A DNA stretch of 64,000 nt, taken from assembly GCF_007830265.1 (NCBI RefSeq), contig NZ_VLKE01000001.1:2852001-2916000 (forward strand), written 5' to 3'. The translations under genes were made by a program, and so were the position numbers. The notes beneath the pieces were generated by a model. It ran no database searches. It saw only the letters and a list, made by a program, of their open reading frames with translations, and was not told where the DNA came from. This document shows, one piece after another, positions 8,448-15,882 of the stretch (positions are counted from its first letter, which is position 1; each line of letters begins with the position of its first letter). Source of the stretch: Micromonospora olivasterospora (GTDB lineage Bacteria > Actinomycetota > Actinomycetes > Mycobacteriales > Micromonosporaceae).

Positions 8448-8828
8448 TCACTCGGTCAGGGTGACCCGGACGCCCACCGTGCCGCGCTCACCCCGCCGCA
8501 GCCGGCTAGCCAGCAGGCTCAGCCGGCCGAGCATCCGGTATTTCTGCTTCATCAGCTCGCGCACCCGCCGGGTGCCGGCCAGGTCGTAGAGTGTCGCGTG
8601 GCCGGGCACCCCCTCGCCGTGCGGCCGGCCCCGGACGTCGCACGGGGCCACCGTCACCTCTCCGCTGCGGCGGATCCGCTTCACCTTGCCCGAGTCAGCG
8701 GCCGTCCAGACGGCCAGCGCGTCCCCGTCGCGGACCGCCCAGACCGGCGTCGGCACCGCCCGGCCGTCCCGGCGGAACGTGGTGAGCAGCAGGTACTTCT
8801 CGGCGGCGAGCCGATCCAACGTGCTCAT
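8448..8828 (-). CDS. PPOX-class F420-dependent oxidoreductase
   Basis: A 126-residue split-barrel flavin/F420-binding protein of the Rv2061 type. The N-terminus LAAEKYLLLTTFRRDGRAVPTPV carries the two beta strands that open the barrel. WTAADSGKVKRIRRSG is the helix and basic segment contacting the deazaflavin phosphate. VTVAPCDVRGRP matches the family core. It probably reduces or protects against a small redox substrate with reduced F420; the substrate is unknown. The start ATG at 8828 gives the family N-terminus, though the ribosome site is weak. Confidence 0.8.
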   Translation of the reverse strand: MSTLDRLAAEKYLLLTTFRRDGRAVPTPVWAVRDGDALAVWTAADSGKVKRIRRSGEVTVAPCDVRGRPHGEGVPGHATLYDLAGTRRVRELMKQKYRMLGRLSLLASRLRRGERGTVGVRVTLTE

Positions 8829-8887
8829 TCGGCCAGGATACGACGGGGCGGGCCGGCGGGTGAGCCCGTCGGGGCCCTCCTTCCACG

Positions 8888-9175
8888 TCAGACCTGGACG
8901 GTCGGGGGCAGCTGCTCGGGCGGGAGGCCGCCGTCGCCGTCGACCACCTCGTCCGGGGTGCCGTCCTCGTCGAGGTCGACCATGGTGACGTCCACCTTGC
9001 CGTCGTGGTCGGTGTCGAACTGGAACAGGTCGGCCCGGCCGTCGCCGTCGGTGTCGACCACCCAGACGTCCGTCCGGCCGTCGTTGTTGGTGTCCGCGCG
9101 GAGCAGGTCGATCCGCTCGTCGCCGCGGGTCTCCACGGTCTCCGCGTTGTCCACATTCTGCGGTGCCTGGCTCAT
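8888..9175 (-). CDS. Small acidic protein with repeated DxDxDG calcium-binding-like loops
   Basis: A 95-residue cytoplasmic protein (no signal peptide). Its centre is built from five consecutive repeats of roughly 13 residues, such as DTNNDGRTDVW, DTDGDGRADLF, DTDHDGKVDVT, DLDEDGTPDEV and DGDGG. Each repeat has the Asp-x-Asp/Asn-x-Asp-Gly pattern of dockerin, thrombospondin type 3 and EF-hand-like loops. The protein therefore probably binds Ca2+ along its length. Proteins of this style are usually secreted, so the absence of a signal peptide is notable. The ATG at 9175 has a strong AAGGGAAGGA ribosome site. It is divergent from the hydroxyacyl-CoA dehydrogenase gene. No family name is certain. 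Confidence 0.72.
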   Translation of the reverse strand: MSQAPQNVDNAETVETRGDERIDLLRADTNNDGRTDVWVVDTDGDGRADLFQFDTDHDGKVDVTMVDLDEDGTPDEVVDGDGGLPPEQLPPTVQV

Positions 9176-9339
9176 GTTCGGTCCTTCCCTTGGTTGTCGC
9201 CCGTCCTACCCGCGTCGGCGCGCCCCCACGCATCCTGCCGCCGACCGTGCTGCATAGGGTCGCACCCATGAGCCAGCGGAGCGGGCGGCCCGGCACGGCG
9301 GAGACCCCGCGAAGCCGCCGTACGCAGCGAGGAGACGTC

Positions 9340-10197
9340 ATGAACGGTCGTTTTGTCGTCGTCGGGGCCGGCACGATGGGCCTCGGCATCGCCTACGTGG
9401 CGGCGGGCGCGGGCTACCGCGTCGAACTGGTCGAGGTGGACCCGGGCAGGGCCACCGCCGCCGGCGAGCGCCTCGACGAGCTGTGGGAGCGGGCGGTGGG
9501 GCGGGGGAAGCTCACCGCCGACGAGGCGGCGGCGAACCGGGACCGGCTGACGCTGCGGTCCGCCCTCGCCGAGGTCGCGCCGGAGCCCGAGGTGGTCGTC
9601 GAAGCGGTCCCCGAGCGGCTGGACCTCAAGCGCGCCGTCCTGCGCGACGCCGCCGCGTTGCGCCCCGCGCTGCTGGGCAGCAACACCTCCAGCATCCCGA
9701 TCGCCGACCTGGCCGCCGGACTGGACCGCCCGGAGCGCTTCCTCGGGCTGCACTTCTTCAACCCCGTCTGGGCCATGGCGCTGCTCGAGGTCGTGGTCGG
9801 CCCGGCCACCGCCCAGGAGACCACGGCGGCGGCCGTCGCGCTGGCCGGCCGGCTCGGCAAGGCCCCCGTCGTCGTACGCGACATGCCCGGCTTCGCCACC
9901 TCCCGGCTCGGGGTCACCCTCGGCCTGGAAGCGATCCGCATGGTCGCCGACGGGGTGGCCAGCCCGGCCGACATCGACAAGGCGATGGTGCTGGGCTACC
10001 GGCACCCGGTGGGCCCGCTGGAGCTGACCGACCTGGTCGGCCTGGACGTCCGGCTCGACATCGCCCGTACCCTCCAGGCGGCGTACGGGGACCGGTTCGC
10101 GCCGCCGCCGCTGCTGGAGGAGATGGTCGCGGCCGGCAGGCTGGGCAAGAAGTCCGGACAGGGCTTCTACACCTGGGAAGGGGGCGTGAGGAAATGA
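9340..10197 (+). CDS. 3-hydroxyacyl-CoA (3-hydroxybutyryl-CoA) dehydrogenase
   Basis: NAD(P)-dependent oxidation of 3-hydroxyacyl-CoA in beta-oxidation or butanoate metabolism. 285 residues, the length of stand-alone short HADHs. The Rossmann motif VVGAGTMGLG is at residues 6-15; LGSNTSSIPI and GLHFFNP carry the catalytic Ser/His region; the C-terminal domain has GYRHPVGPLELTDLVGLD. The ATG at 9340 has a GAGGAGA ribosome site. Its stop overlaps the next gene's start (ATGA), so the two enzymes are translationally coupled. Confidence 0.9.
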   Translation: MNGRFVVVGAGTMGLGIAYVAAGAGYRVELVEVDPGRATAAGERLDELWERAVGRGKLTADEAAANRDRLTLRSALAEVAPEPEVVVEAVPERLDLKRAVLRDAAALRPALLGSNTSSIPIADLAAGLDRPERFLGLHFFNPVWAMALLEVVVGPATAQETTAAAVALAGRLGKAPVVVRDMPGFATSRLGVTLGLEAIRMVADGVASPADIDKAMVLGYRHPVGPLELTDLVGLDVRLDIARTLQAAYGDRFAPPPLLEEMVAAGRLGKKSGQGFYTWEGGVRK

Positions 10198-10937
10198 GCG
10201 GCCTGCGGCTGGAGGAACACCCGGACCGGCTGGTGGTGACGTTGGACCGGCCGGAGAAGCGTAACGCGATCGACGCCGACCTGATCGGCGAGCTGCACGC
10301 GGTCTGCGCCGAGCTGGAGGCCCGCCCCCGGCTGCTGCTGCTCACCGGGGGCGCGGAGGGCATCTTCGCCGGCGGGGCGGACATCGGTCAGCTCCGCGAG
10401 CGGGGCCGGCTGGACGCGCTCGCCGCGATCAACTCCGCCGCGTTCGCCCGCATCCGGGCGCTGCCGATGCCGACCGTCGCCGCCGTGGACGGGCCGGCGC
10501 TGGGCGGCGGCGCCGAGCTGGCGTACGCGTGCGACCTGCGGGTGTGCACGGCCCGCGCGGTCTTCGGCCAGCCCGAGGTGCGGCTGGGCATCCTGGCCGG
10601 GGCGGGCGCGACCCACCGGCTCCCAGCGCTCGTGGGCGAGGCCCGCGCCAAGGAGCTGCTGTTCACCGGCCGGCGCGTGGACGCCGAGGAGGCGCTGCGG
10701 ATCGGACTGGTCAACCGGGTGGTCGCCGAGCCCGCCGAGCTGCTGCCCGCGGCGCACGGCCTGCTGGACGAGATGGCGACGGCGTCCGCTCTCGCGCTTC
10801 GCCTCACCAAGCTGGCCGTGGACGCGCCACCGGCCGCCCATCCGCAGCTCGACCTCGTCAGCCAGGCGGTGCTGTTCGAGGACGAGGAGAAGCGGCGGCG
10901 GATGACCGAGTTCCTGGAACGCCGCCGCCCCCGCTGA
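10194..10937 (+). CDS. Enoyl-CoA hydratase/isomerase (crotonase family)
   Basis: A 247-residue crotonase-fold enzyme likely hydrating trans-enoyl-CoA to the substrate of the preceding dehydrogenase. Typical segments are VTLDRPEKRNAID at the N-terminus, GAEGIFAGGADI (first oxyanion strand), AAVDGPALGGGAELA (second oxyanion strand) and FGQPEVRLGILAGAGATHRLP with the acidic residue region. It starts within the stop of the HADH gene (4-bp overlap). Substrate chain length cannot be told from sequence. A perfect terminator hairpin follows. Confidence 0.88.
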   Translation: MSGLRLEEHPDRLVVTLDRPEKRNAIDADLIGELHAVCAELEARPRLLLLTGGAEGIFAGGADIGQLRERGRLDALAAINSAAFARIRALPMPTVAAVDGPALGGGAELAYACDLRVCTARAVFGQPEVRLGILAGAGATHRLPALVGEARAKELLFTGRRVDAEEALRIGLVNRVVAEPAELLPAAHGLLDEMATASALALRLTKLAVDAPPAAHPQLDLVSQAVLFEDEEKRRRMTEFLERRRPR

Positions 10938-10965
10938 CAGCCCGCGCCCCGGCGACGGACCCGCG

Positions 10966-11000
10966 ACGGCCGCCCCCGGAGGACTTCCGGGGGCGGCCGT
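10966..11000. terminator. Convergent terminator
   Basis: Perfect 15-bp stem ACGGCCGCCCCCGGA / TCCGGGGGCGGCCGT with a 5-base loop, between the hydratase and the opposing solute-binding protein gene; a TCGTCGTCGT tail follows on the plus strand. Confidence 0.88.
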
Positions 11001-11009
11001 TCGTCGTCG

Positions 11010-12356
11010 TCAGTGCCGGAACTGCACGCCCGAGTCGGCGAGCGCCCGGATCACCTGTGCGGACTCGCCGAAGCCGATGACCAGCACGGCGTCCGCGCCG
11101 TACTCCTTGATCTCGCGGGCACCGGCGGAGAAGTCCAGCGGCGGGGCCTGGGCGTCGGCCGGCGGCTCGTACGTCAGCAGCTTCACCCGGTCGTCGCCCA
11201 TCCCGGCCCGCTCCAGCTCGGCGCGGACGGCCTCCCGGAAGCCCTCGCCGTAGGAGTCCTTCCGGGCCACCAGCACGATCCTGTGCGGCCCGTCGCGCAG
11301 GATCACGTCCGCCAGCGCCCGGCCCTGCAGGCTGTCCGGGGGCGCCGTACGGAAGTAGAGGCCCTTGTCCTCGATCGAGGTCAGCCCGGCGTCGGTGTTG
11401 GACGGTGAGAACAGCACCCGGCCGGCGGCCACCACGTCCGGCAGCACCGCCCGAGAGATGCCCGAGGCGCCGGCGCCGATGATGACGTGCACGCCCTCCT
11501 TGATGTGCGAGGCCACCGTGGCCCTCGCGACATCCGGGTTGGTGCCGTCGTCGCCGGCGATCCAGGTCACCGGCTCGCCGAGCACGCCGCCGGCGGCGTT
11601 GACCTCCCTGACCGCCAGGGTGGCCCCGGCCGCGAGTGGCGGGTACGCCATGGCCAGGTCACCGCTGCGCGGCAGCAGGCCGCCGAGGACCAGCGGCGCG
11701 TCGGGGGCCTTGCTGTCGCCGCGCTGCGGGCGCGCCCGGGGCGGCTTCCTGGTGCTCGCCGCCGACTCGTCACCGGCGCCGACGAACTCGGTCTTGCCCT
11801 CGTCGAGCTTCTGGTACCCGAAGGTCAGCGTGGCGTAGCTGGCCGTCGCCGGCTCGCCGGCGTCGGTGAAGCCCGCCCGGTTGAGCGACACGCCCCGATA
11901 CTCGATGTCCTGACCTTTGCGGGCGAGTTCGAGGCAGGCCACCGCCTCCTCGCAGCGTTGCCCGCCGTTGGTGACCCCGACGATCTGCTTGGCGATCGCG
12001 GCCGGCTCCGTGGTGCCCGCCAGTTGCGCGGCCAACGCGCTGATCAGCACCGCGTCGTACGACTCCGCCGCGTAGAGGAAGTCGTTCAGCTTCGGGTCGA
12101 CGGCCCGCAGCCTGTTCTTGAAGGCGTCCGGCAACGGCGTGGACGGGGTCGTGCCCTTCATGCCGTCGATCAGATCGGCGCGCTCCTTCATCCCTTCGGC
12201 GTACGAGTTCTGCATGTTGCCGTCGGTGCCGTAGAGGCGGACCTGTGGGGTGGTGGTCCTCTCCTCGGCCTTGTCGGTGCCGCAGCCGGCACCGGCCAGG
12301 AGCAACGCCCCGCAGGCCACCAGAGCGGCGGCGCGCGGACCGTGTGATGGGAGCAT
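11010..12356 (-). CDS. Lipoprotein solute-binding protein (type 1 fold), apparently circularly permuted
   Basis: A 448-residue lipoprotein of the branched-chain amino acid type solute-binding family. LLLAGAGC places the lipidated Cys at residue 25. The order of the two halves is odd. Residues 39-181 (starting VRLYGTDGN, then GMKGTTPSTPLPDAFK, LYAAESYDAV, GGQRC and FTDAGEP) correspond to what is normally the C-terminal half. A Ser/Lys/Arg/Asp-rich linker (182-220) follows. Residues 221-448 (LVLGGLLPRSGDLA, VNAAGGVLGEPV, GAGASGISRAVLP, LYFRTAPPDSLQGRA, ADAVLVIGFGES) correspond to the normal N-terminal half, and the chain stops at the hinge. The ATG at 12356 has a GAGGAAGGA ribosome site. No permease genes are adjacent. 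Ligand unknown. Confidence 0.85.
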   Translation of the reverse strand: MLPSHGPRAAALVACGALLLAGAGCGTDKAEERTTTPQVRLYGTDGNMQNSYAEGMKERADLIDGMKGTTPSTPLPDAFKNRLRAVDPKLNDFLYAAESYDAVLISALAAQLAGTTEPAAIAKQIVGVTNGGQRCEEAVACLELARKGQDIEYRGVSLNRAGFTDAGEPATASYATLTFGYQKLDEGKTEFVGAGDESAASTRKPPRARPQRGDSKAPDAPLVLGGLLPRSGDLAMAYPPLAAGATLAVREVNAAGGVLGEPVTWIAGDDGTNPDVARATVASHIKEGVHVIIGAGASGISRAVLPDVVAAGRVLFSPSNTDAGLTSIEDKGLYFRTAPPDSLQGRALADVILRDGPHRIVLVARKDSYGEGFREAVRAELERAGMGDDRVKLLTYEPPADAQAPPLDFSAGAREIKEYGADAVLVIGFGESAQVIRALADSGVQFRH

Positions 12357-12523
12357 GGTCGTCCTTCCTCGGGCGAAGGTCCGCTGCGCACATTAGCGTG
12401 CCGGACCCGCCGGTGGGACCGTGGAGGACGGTGATTCTCCTGCTCGGCGCGTGCGGACACGGACGGGCCACGACCAAACTGTCCGGTGGTCACCGCTTGA
12501 CCACTCGTCGTACTCTTCGCCAG

Positions 12524-12913
12524 GTGACTGACGTACCGCAGCAGATGCTGGACGACGCAACCGCCGTGCTTCACTCGGCACTGTCCGGGGACGGCGCCGC
12601 GGTGGTGGGTACCTTCGACGCGGTCGTCGACCGGTCGGGCCTGGCCGGGGCGTACGGGGTGGCCTGGTGCCTGGCGGCCACGATGGTCGGGGACGTACCC
12701 CGGTCGGGTGGCGCGGCCCTGGAGTTCCCCGGCATCGACAACGCTGGGTACGACACCCGCTGGGTGGCCCGCTTCGTCAGTGCGTACGCGAACGCGGACG
12801 CCGACACCGGGGAGGCCCTGTTCGGGGCGGCGGTCGCCGACGGTCTGCTGCCCGACTGCCTGCTCACGCTCGCCGGCTCCACCGTGGCCACCCTGCGCAG
12901 CCGGGTCCGCTGA
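12524..12913 (+). CDS. Conserved hypothetical protein
   Basis: A 129-residue soluble protein beginning VTDVPQQMLDDATAVLHSALSG. It is mostly helical by composition, acidic, without a signal peptide, membrane segment or known motif. GTG at 12524 is taken as the start because upstream codons are unlike protein; its ribosome site is poor, so the start is uncertain. It is divergent from the solute-binding protein gene and 81 bp before the DUF2786 gene, possibly in the same transcript. Not recognised. Confidence 0.6.
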   Translation: MTDVPQQMLDDATAVLHSALSGDGAAVVGTFDAVVDRSGLAGAYGVAWCLAATMVGDVPRSGGAALEFPGIDNAGYDTRWVARFVSAYANADADTGEALFGAAVADGLLPDCLLTLAGSTVATLRSRVR

Positions 12914-12994
12914 CGCCCCGGCGCCGTCGCCCACGGCCCGCGCCGGGTGTCCGCGACGGTTCCCGGCCAGCGCCGGTGTGATAGCTGTGGTGGC

Positions 12995-13702
12995 ATGTCG
13001 GAGGCCATGCTCGCCAAGGTGCGCAAGCTGCTGGCGAAGGCCGAGGACCCGGCCTGCACGCCGCAGGAGTCCGCGGCCTTCACGGCGAAGGCCACCGAGC
13101 TGATCGCCCGCTACGGCGTGGACCGGGCGCTGCTGGCCGCCCGCGACCCCGCCAGCGATCCGGTCGGCGACCGGGTGGTAGAGGTCGTCGCCCCGTACGC
13201 CCGCGACAAGGCCGGGCTGCTCGCGGCCGTCGCCGACCCACTGCGCTGCCGTTGCGTGCGCCGCCGCCACGGCAGCGGGTTCGCGATGCACCTGTTCGGC
13301 TTCACCAGCGACCTGGAGCGGGTCGACGTGCTCTTCACCTCGCTGCTGGTGCAGGCCGCGCACGGGCTGGCCGCGACGGCCGTCCCGCCGGGCGAGCACC
13401 CGGCGGCGTTCCGGCGTTCCTGGCTCGCGGGTTTCGCCCAGGTCGTCGGCGCGCGGCTGCGCGACGCCGAGGCCAGCGCCGTCGCCGACGTCGGTGGGCC
13501 GTCGGTCGCGCTGGTGCTGGCAGACCGCTCGGACCGGGTCCAGCGCCGGGTCGCCGAGGTGTACCCGCGGCTGCGCTCCGCCGCCCCGCGCCGGCTCGCC
13601 GGCACCGGGTTCCGCTCCGGCGCCGCCGCCGGTCACCGGGCGGAACTGGGCGGGCGGGGAGCCGTCGGCGACGTTCGGCCGGCCGGGGGGATCGGCCGCT
13701 GA
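12995..13702 (+). CDS. DUF2786 domain protein
   Basis: A 235-residue protein whose first 45 residues are a clear DUF2786 domain: MLAKVRKLLAKAEDPACTPQESAAFTAKATELIARYGVD. The rest includes a HLFGFTSDLERVDVLFTSLLVQAA block, also found in the second, longer DUF2786 protein at 46.8-48.2 kb, so the two are paralogues sharing about 200 residues. The ATG at 12995 gives the family N-terminus but the ribosome site is weak. The domain has no established biochemical function; a predicted metal-free helical DNA or RNA role has not been shown to my knowledge. Confidence 0.78.
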   Translation: MSEAMLAKVRKLLAKAEDPACTPQESAAFTAKATELIARYGVDRALLAARDPASDPVGDRVVEVVAPYARDKAGLLAAVADPLRCRCVRRRHGSGFAMHLFGFTSDLERVDVLFTSLLVQAAHGLAATAVPPGEHPAAFRRSWLAGFAQVVGARLRDAEASAVADVGGPSVALVLADRSDRVQRRVAEVYPRLRSAAPRRLAGTGFRSGAAAGHRAELGGRGAVGDVRPAGGIGR

Positions 13703-13771
13703 TCGCCTACCCGGGCCGTCCCACCGGTTGCCGGCGGCGCGGGAGCTGGACGTCGGGGGCGGCCGTGATCG

Positions 13772-14293
13772 TCAGGACAGCGGCGGGTGGTTGCGGGCGA
13801 CGGCGGTGACGAAGCGGGACAACAGCTCGTGCCAGCCCGCGGTGAGCGCCTGCCGGTACCCCTCGGCCGCCTCGCCGTGCCGGTCGAAGTGCCGATGCTC
13901 GACCTCCACCCGCACCCGATCCGCATCCGGCAGGAACAGCACCTCCACCTCGCTCGCCTGCGCCGGGTCGGGCACCGGCACCCGGTCGGGGCCGATCTGC
14001 CAGGTGAACACGAGCCGGCGCGGCGGATCCCAGGTGAGCACGCGGCCCCAGTCGTTGCGGAAGCCGTACGGGCCGATCTCGTAGAGCATGCCGCCGGCGT
14101 GGGGCTCGATCCCCAGCTCGGCCAGCGCCACGGGCCCGGACCAGGTGTATTCGGCGACCCACCAGTCGGTCAATGCGCCGGTGAACACCGCGAAGGCGTG
14201 CTCGGCTGAGGCGGGGACGAGGAGCGTGCTGCGGAGCGAGAACTGCGCGACATCCTGCCGGACGTCTGTCGGCCCGGTCATCTCCTGTCCCAT
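13772..14293 (-). CDS. SRPBCC (START/AHSA1-like) domain protein
   Basis: A 173-residue hydrophobic-pocket protein. The early strand QFSLRSTLLVPASAEHAFAVFTGALTDWW and later GGMLYEIGPYGFRNDWGRVLTWDPPRRLVFTWQI are typical of the Aha1-like branch of the SRPBCC superfamily, as is the C-terminal helix GWHELLSRF. It binds an unknown small ligand or acts as a lyase/chaperone. Two starts are possible: ATG at 14293 or ATG at 14281; the latter is directly abutted by GGACAGGAG and so is too close to that site. Confidence 0.8.
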   Translation of the reverse strand: MGQEMTGPTDVRQDVAQFSLRSTLLVPASAEHAFAVFTGALTDWWVAEYTWSGPVALAELGIEPHAGGMLYEIGPYGFRNDWGRVLTWDPPRRLVFTWQIGPDRVPVPDPAQASEVEVLFLPDADRVRVEVEHRHFDRHGEAAEGYRQALTAGWHELLSRFVTAVARNHPPLS

Positions 14294-14629
14294 AGGGCCG
14301 GACCCTACCGGCTCGGAAGCGCGGGCGCACCGGTGTGAGTGCCCGCTTCCGGACACCCGTACGACCGGATGCCGGACAGCGGCGTTTGTCCTCCGGACGC
14401 GCTTGCGGCCCCGACACCGCCGTGGTCAGGTTGCCGTCGCGTTCGTGGAGATACGCCGCGTTTGGCTTGTCGCGCCGCGCCCACCGACGCGGCGGTCGGC
14501 ATGCCGCTAAGGCGACCGTCGCTCATGTGCTGTCGGGAGGTTCACAGCCGGCGGCCATCCGGGAGCGGCCGGTGTTGTGGACGCGGACGGACAGGACGCG
14601 GGGCCTGTCGCGCATCGCTGCTCTTCCTG

Positions 14630-14746
14630 TCAGCCGATGGTGGGGCTACGGCGTTCGATGAGGGTGACGTCGCGCCAGGTGCCGTGGTGGCGGCCGATCC
14701 GCCGCCGGATGCCGGCGGTGCGGAAACCGCAGGCGGCGTGCAACGG
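14630..14746 (-). pseudogene. Remnant C-terminus of a GNAT acetyltransferase
   Basis: The last 38 codons read PLHAACGFRTAGIRRRIG followed by RHHGTWRDVTLIERR, the characteristic end of phosphinothricin/methionine sulfoximine-type N-acetyltransferases. No N-terminal two-thirds of the domain is present: upstream codons on this strand lose all resemblance at about 14750. It is therefore a gene fragment. The break coincides with the start of resemblance in the opposite-strand small gene beginning at 14781, suggesting a deletion joint. Confidence 0.6.
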
Positions 14747-14780
14747 GGCGACCGGCGGCGAGGTCGCCTTCGCAGTCGCG

Positions 14781-14897
14781 ATGGAGGCGCGGCACGCGGA
14801 GCGGACGCACGCCGGCCCGGCGCAGCGCTGCACCGCGTGCCGGCTCGACGTGGCCAACGAGCTGGCGTCGTTCTCGGGCCGCCGCTGCGACGAGTGA
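14781..14897 (+). CDS. Possible small CxxC protein
   Basis: A 38-residue reading frame (MEARHAERTHAGP, then RCTACRLDVANELASF) with one CTAC motif that could be half of a metal site. There is no good ribosome site, and the frame continues upstream without a clear start, so it may be the 3' part of a truncated gene. Listed because composition is more protein-like than its surroundings. Confidence 0.28.
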   Translation: MEARHAERTHAGPAQRCTACRLDVANELASFSGRRCDE

Positions 14898-15028
14898 ACC
14901 CTCGGCACTCGGCGGGGATCAATCCGCCGCGCGTCATGGTTCACCATGGGTGGCGACGACCGAGAGGGTCGGGCGGGGCCTGGCCAGGCGAGTGCTCCCG
15001 CCGCCGCCCGCGCCGGAGGGGCTGGCGG

Positions 15029-15238
15029 ATGCCGAGGTGGGGCATCCGCCGGACTCGCGTTGCGACCTGGGTGTTCCTTGCGGTTACCGCCGCCTCGACC
15101 GCGCTGCACTGGTACCCGGTGTACGCGGCGGGGCTGCTCAGGGTTGTGGTCGCCAACGGGCGCAACGACTGGTACCGCGGCTGGGTCAAGGGCTATGAAG
15201 CTCGCCGCACGCAGCACCTGCGGGAGCTGAACGAGTAG
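15029..15238 (+). CDS. Small single-span membrane protein
   Basis: 69 residues with a basic start (MPRWGIRRTRVAT), one hydrophobic segment (WVFLAVTAASTALHW, extending into VYAAGLLRVVV) and a charged C-terminus ending RTQHLRELNE. GGAGGGG lies eight bases before the ATG. Not recognised. It lies in the low-quality stretch between the SRPBCC gene and the GntR gene, where 14300-15020 otherwise holds only the GNAT remnant and the 38-residue frame. Confidence 0.45.
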   Translation: MPRWGIRRTRVATWVFLAVTAASTALHWYPVYAAGLLRVVVANGRNDWYRGWVKGYEARRTQHLRELNE

Positions 15239-15264
15239 CCGAGGGCGCATCGCCCAATCGGCCT

Positions 15265-15492
15265 TTATTGTTGGGTCTGGTCGCGCACGAACACGCCCTT
15301 GCCCTGCTGTCCTTCCACTAGTCCGCGCTCGGACAGGATACGCAGGGCGGTCTGCACGGTGGTGACGCTGACCTCGTACCTTTTGGCCAGCTCAGCGTAG
15401 GTGGGCAGGCGGTCGCCGCCCTTCAGCTCTCCGACCTCGATCAGCCCGGCGATGTCATTCACGACGCGCACGTAGTCAGGGACTCTGGCCAT
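15265..15492 (-). CDS. GntR-type DNA-binding protein (winged helix only)
   Basis: A 75-residue protein that is nothing but a GntR winged helix-turn-helix: DIAGLIEVGELKGGDRLPTYAELAKRYEVS, then VTTVQTALRILSERGLVEGQ and the wing GKGVFVRD. There is no ligand domain, as in small GntR repressors carried by actinomycete integrative elements and phages. The ATG at 15492 has an AAGGAG ribosome site. It is divergent from the LPKTG mini-protein and glycosyltransferase, with about 200 bp between, and is the likely regulator of that pair. Confidence 0.82.
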   Translation of the reverse strand: MARVPDYVRVVNDIAGLIEVGELKGGDRLPTYAELAKRYEVSVTTVQTALRILSERGLVEGQQGKGVFVRDQTQQ

Positions 15493-15693
15493 GGGGAACT
15501 CCTTGCTCGGCTCCCAGATCGTGGCATGTGAAGTGACACTCTTTGGCCACAACCTTGACTTAGGTTTCCAAGGCACCTAGCTTGCACGCGGGGGCCCTGC
15601 TCGGCATTCGCTGGCCATCCCCGGCGCAGCGACCGGTCTGCCGTTCCGGTCGCTGCGTCCAAACGGCTGCAACAAGAAATGGAGATCATCCTG

Positions 15694-15882
15694 ATGTCTG
15701 GTGGATCGCTGCCCAAGACTGGAGCCGGAGCGGTGACGCTCGGCGGCGGGGTGCTGGGCCTGGAGGGAAGCATCACGATGCCGCGGGAGGTGGCCATCGT
15801 GGGCGTCGCCATCGGCGTCATCCTACTCGGGTCGCTTCTCGTTCGCCTCGGCTGGCGGCGCGGACGCCCTGCGGGCCAGTGA
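15694..15882 (+). CDS. Mini-protein with LPKTG motif and one membrane segment
   Basis: 62 residues. LPKTG, a sortase recognition motif, occurs at residues 6-10, followed by a Gly-rich segment, a hydrophobic helix (VAIVGVAIGVILLGSLLV) and a positive tail (RLGWRRGRPAGQ). That is the layout of a cell-wall sorting signal with nothing in front of it, and with a longer than usual gap between motif and helix. ATG 15694 is preferred over 15679 because GGAG lies eight bases before it. Its stop overlaps the glycosyltransferase start (GTGA). Role unknown; it may anchor or assist the synthase. Confidence 0.6.
   Translation: MSGGSLPKTGAGAVTLGGGVLGLEGSITMPREVAIVGVAIGVILLGSLLVRLGWRRGRPAGQ

Noticed and set aside
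10194..10937. Functional link between the two crotonase genes
   Set aside because: The second (27.0-27.8 kb) is broken and in an unrelated context. Shared family is the only connection.
14950..15198. 82-codon frame starting MATTERVGRG
   Set aside because: It overlaps the better-supported small membrane protein at 15029 in another frame. Its second half is Arg/Gly-rich shadow sequence.
15709..15726. LPKTG as a normal sortase-anchored surface protein
   Set aside because: There is no signal peptide or cargo before the motif and the gap to the helix is long, so it cannot be a standard wall-anchored protein. Kept only as an unusual mini-protein.
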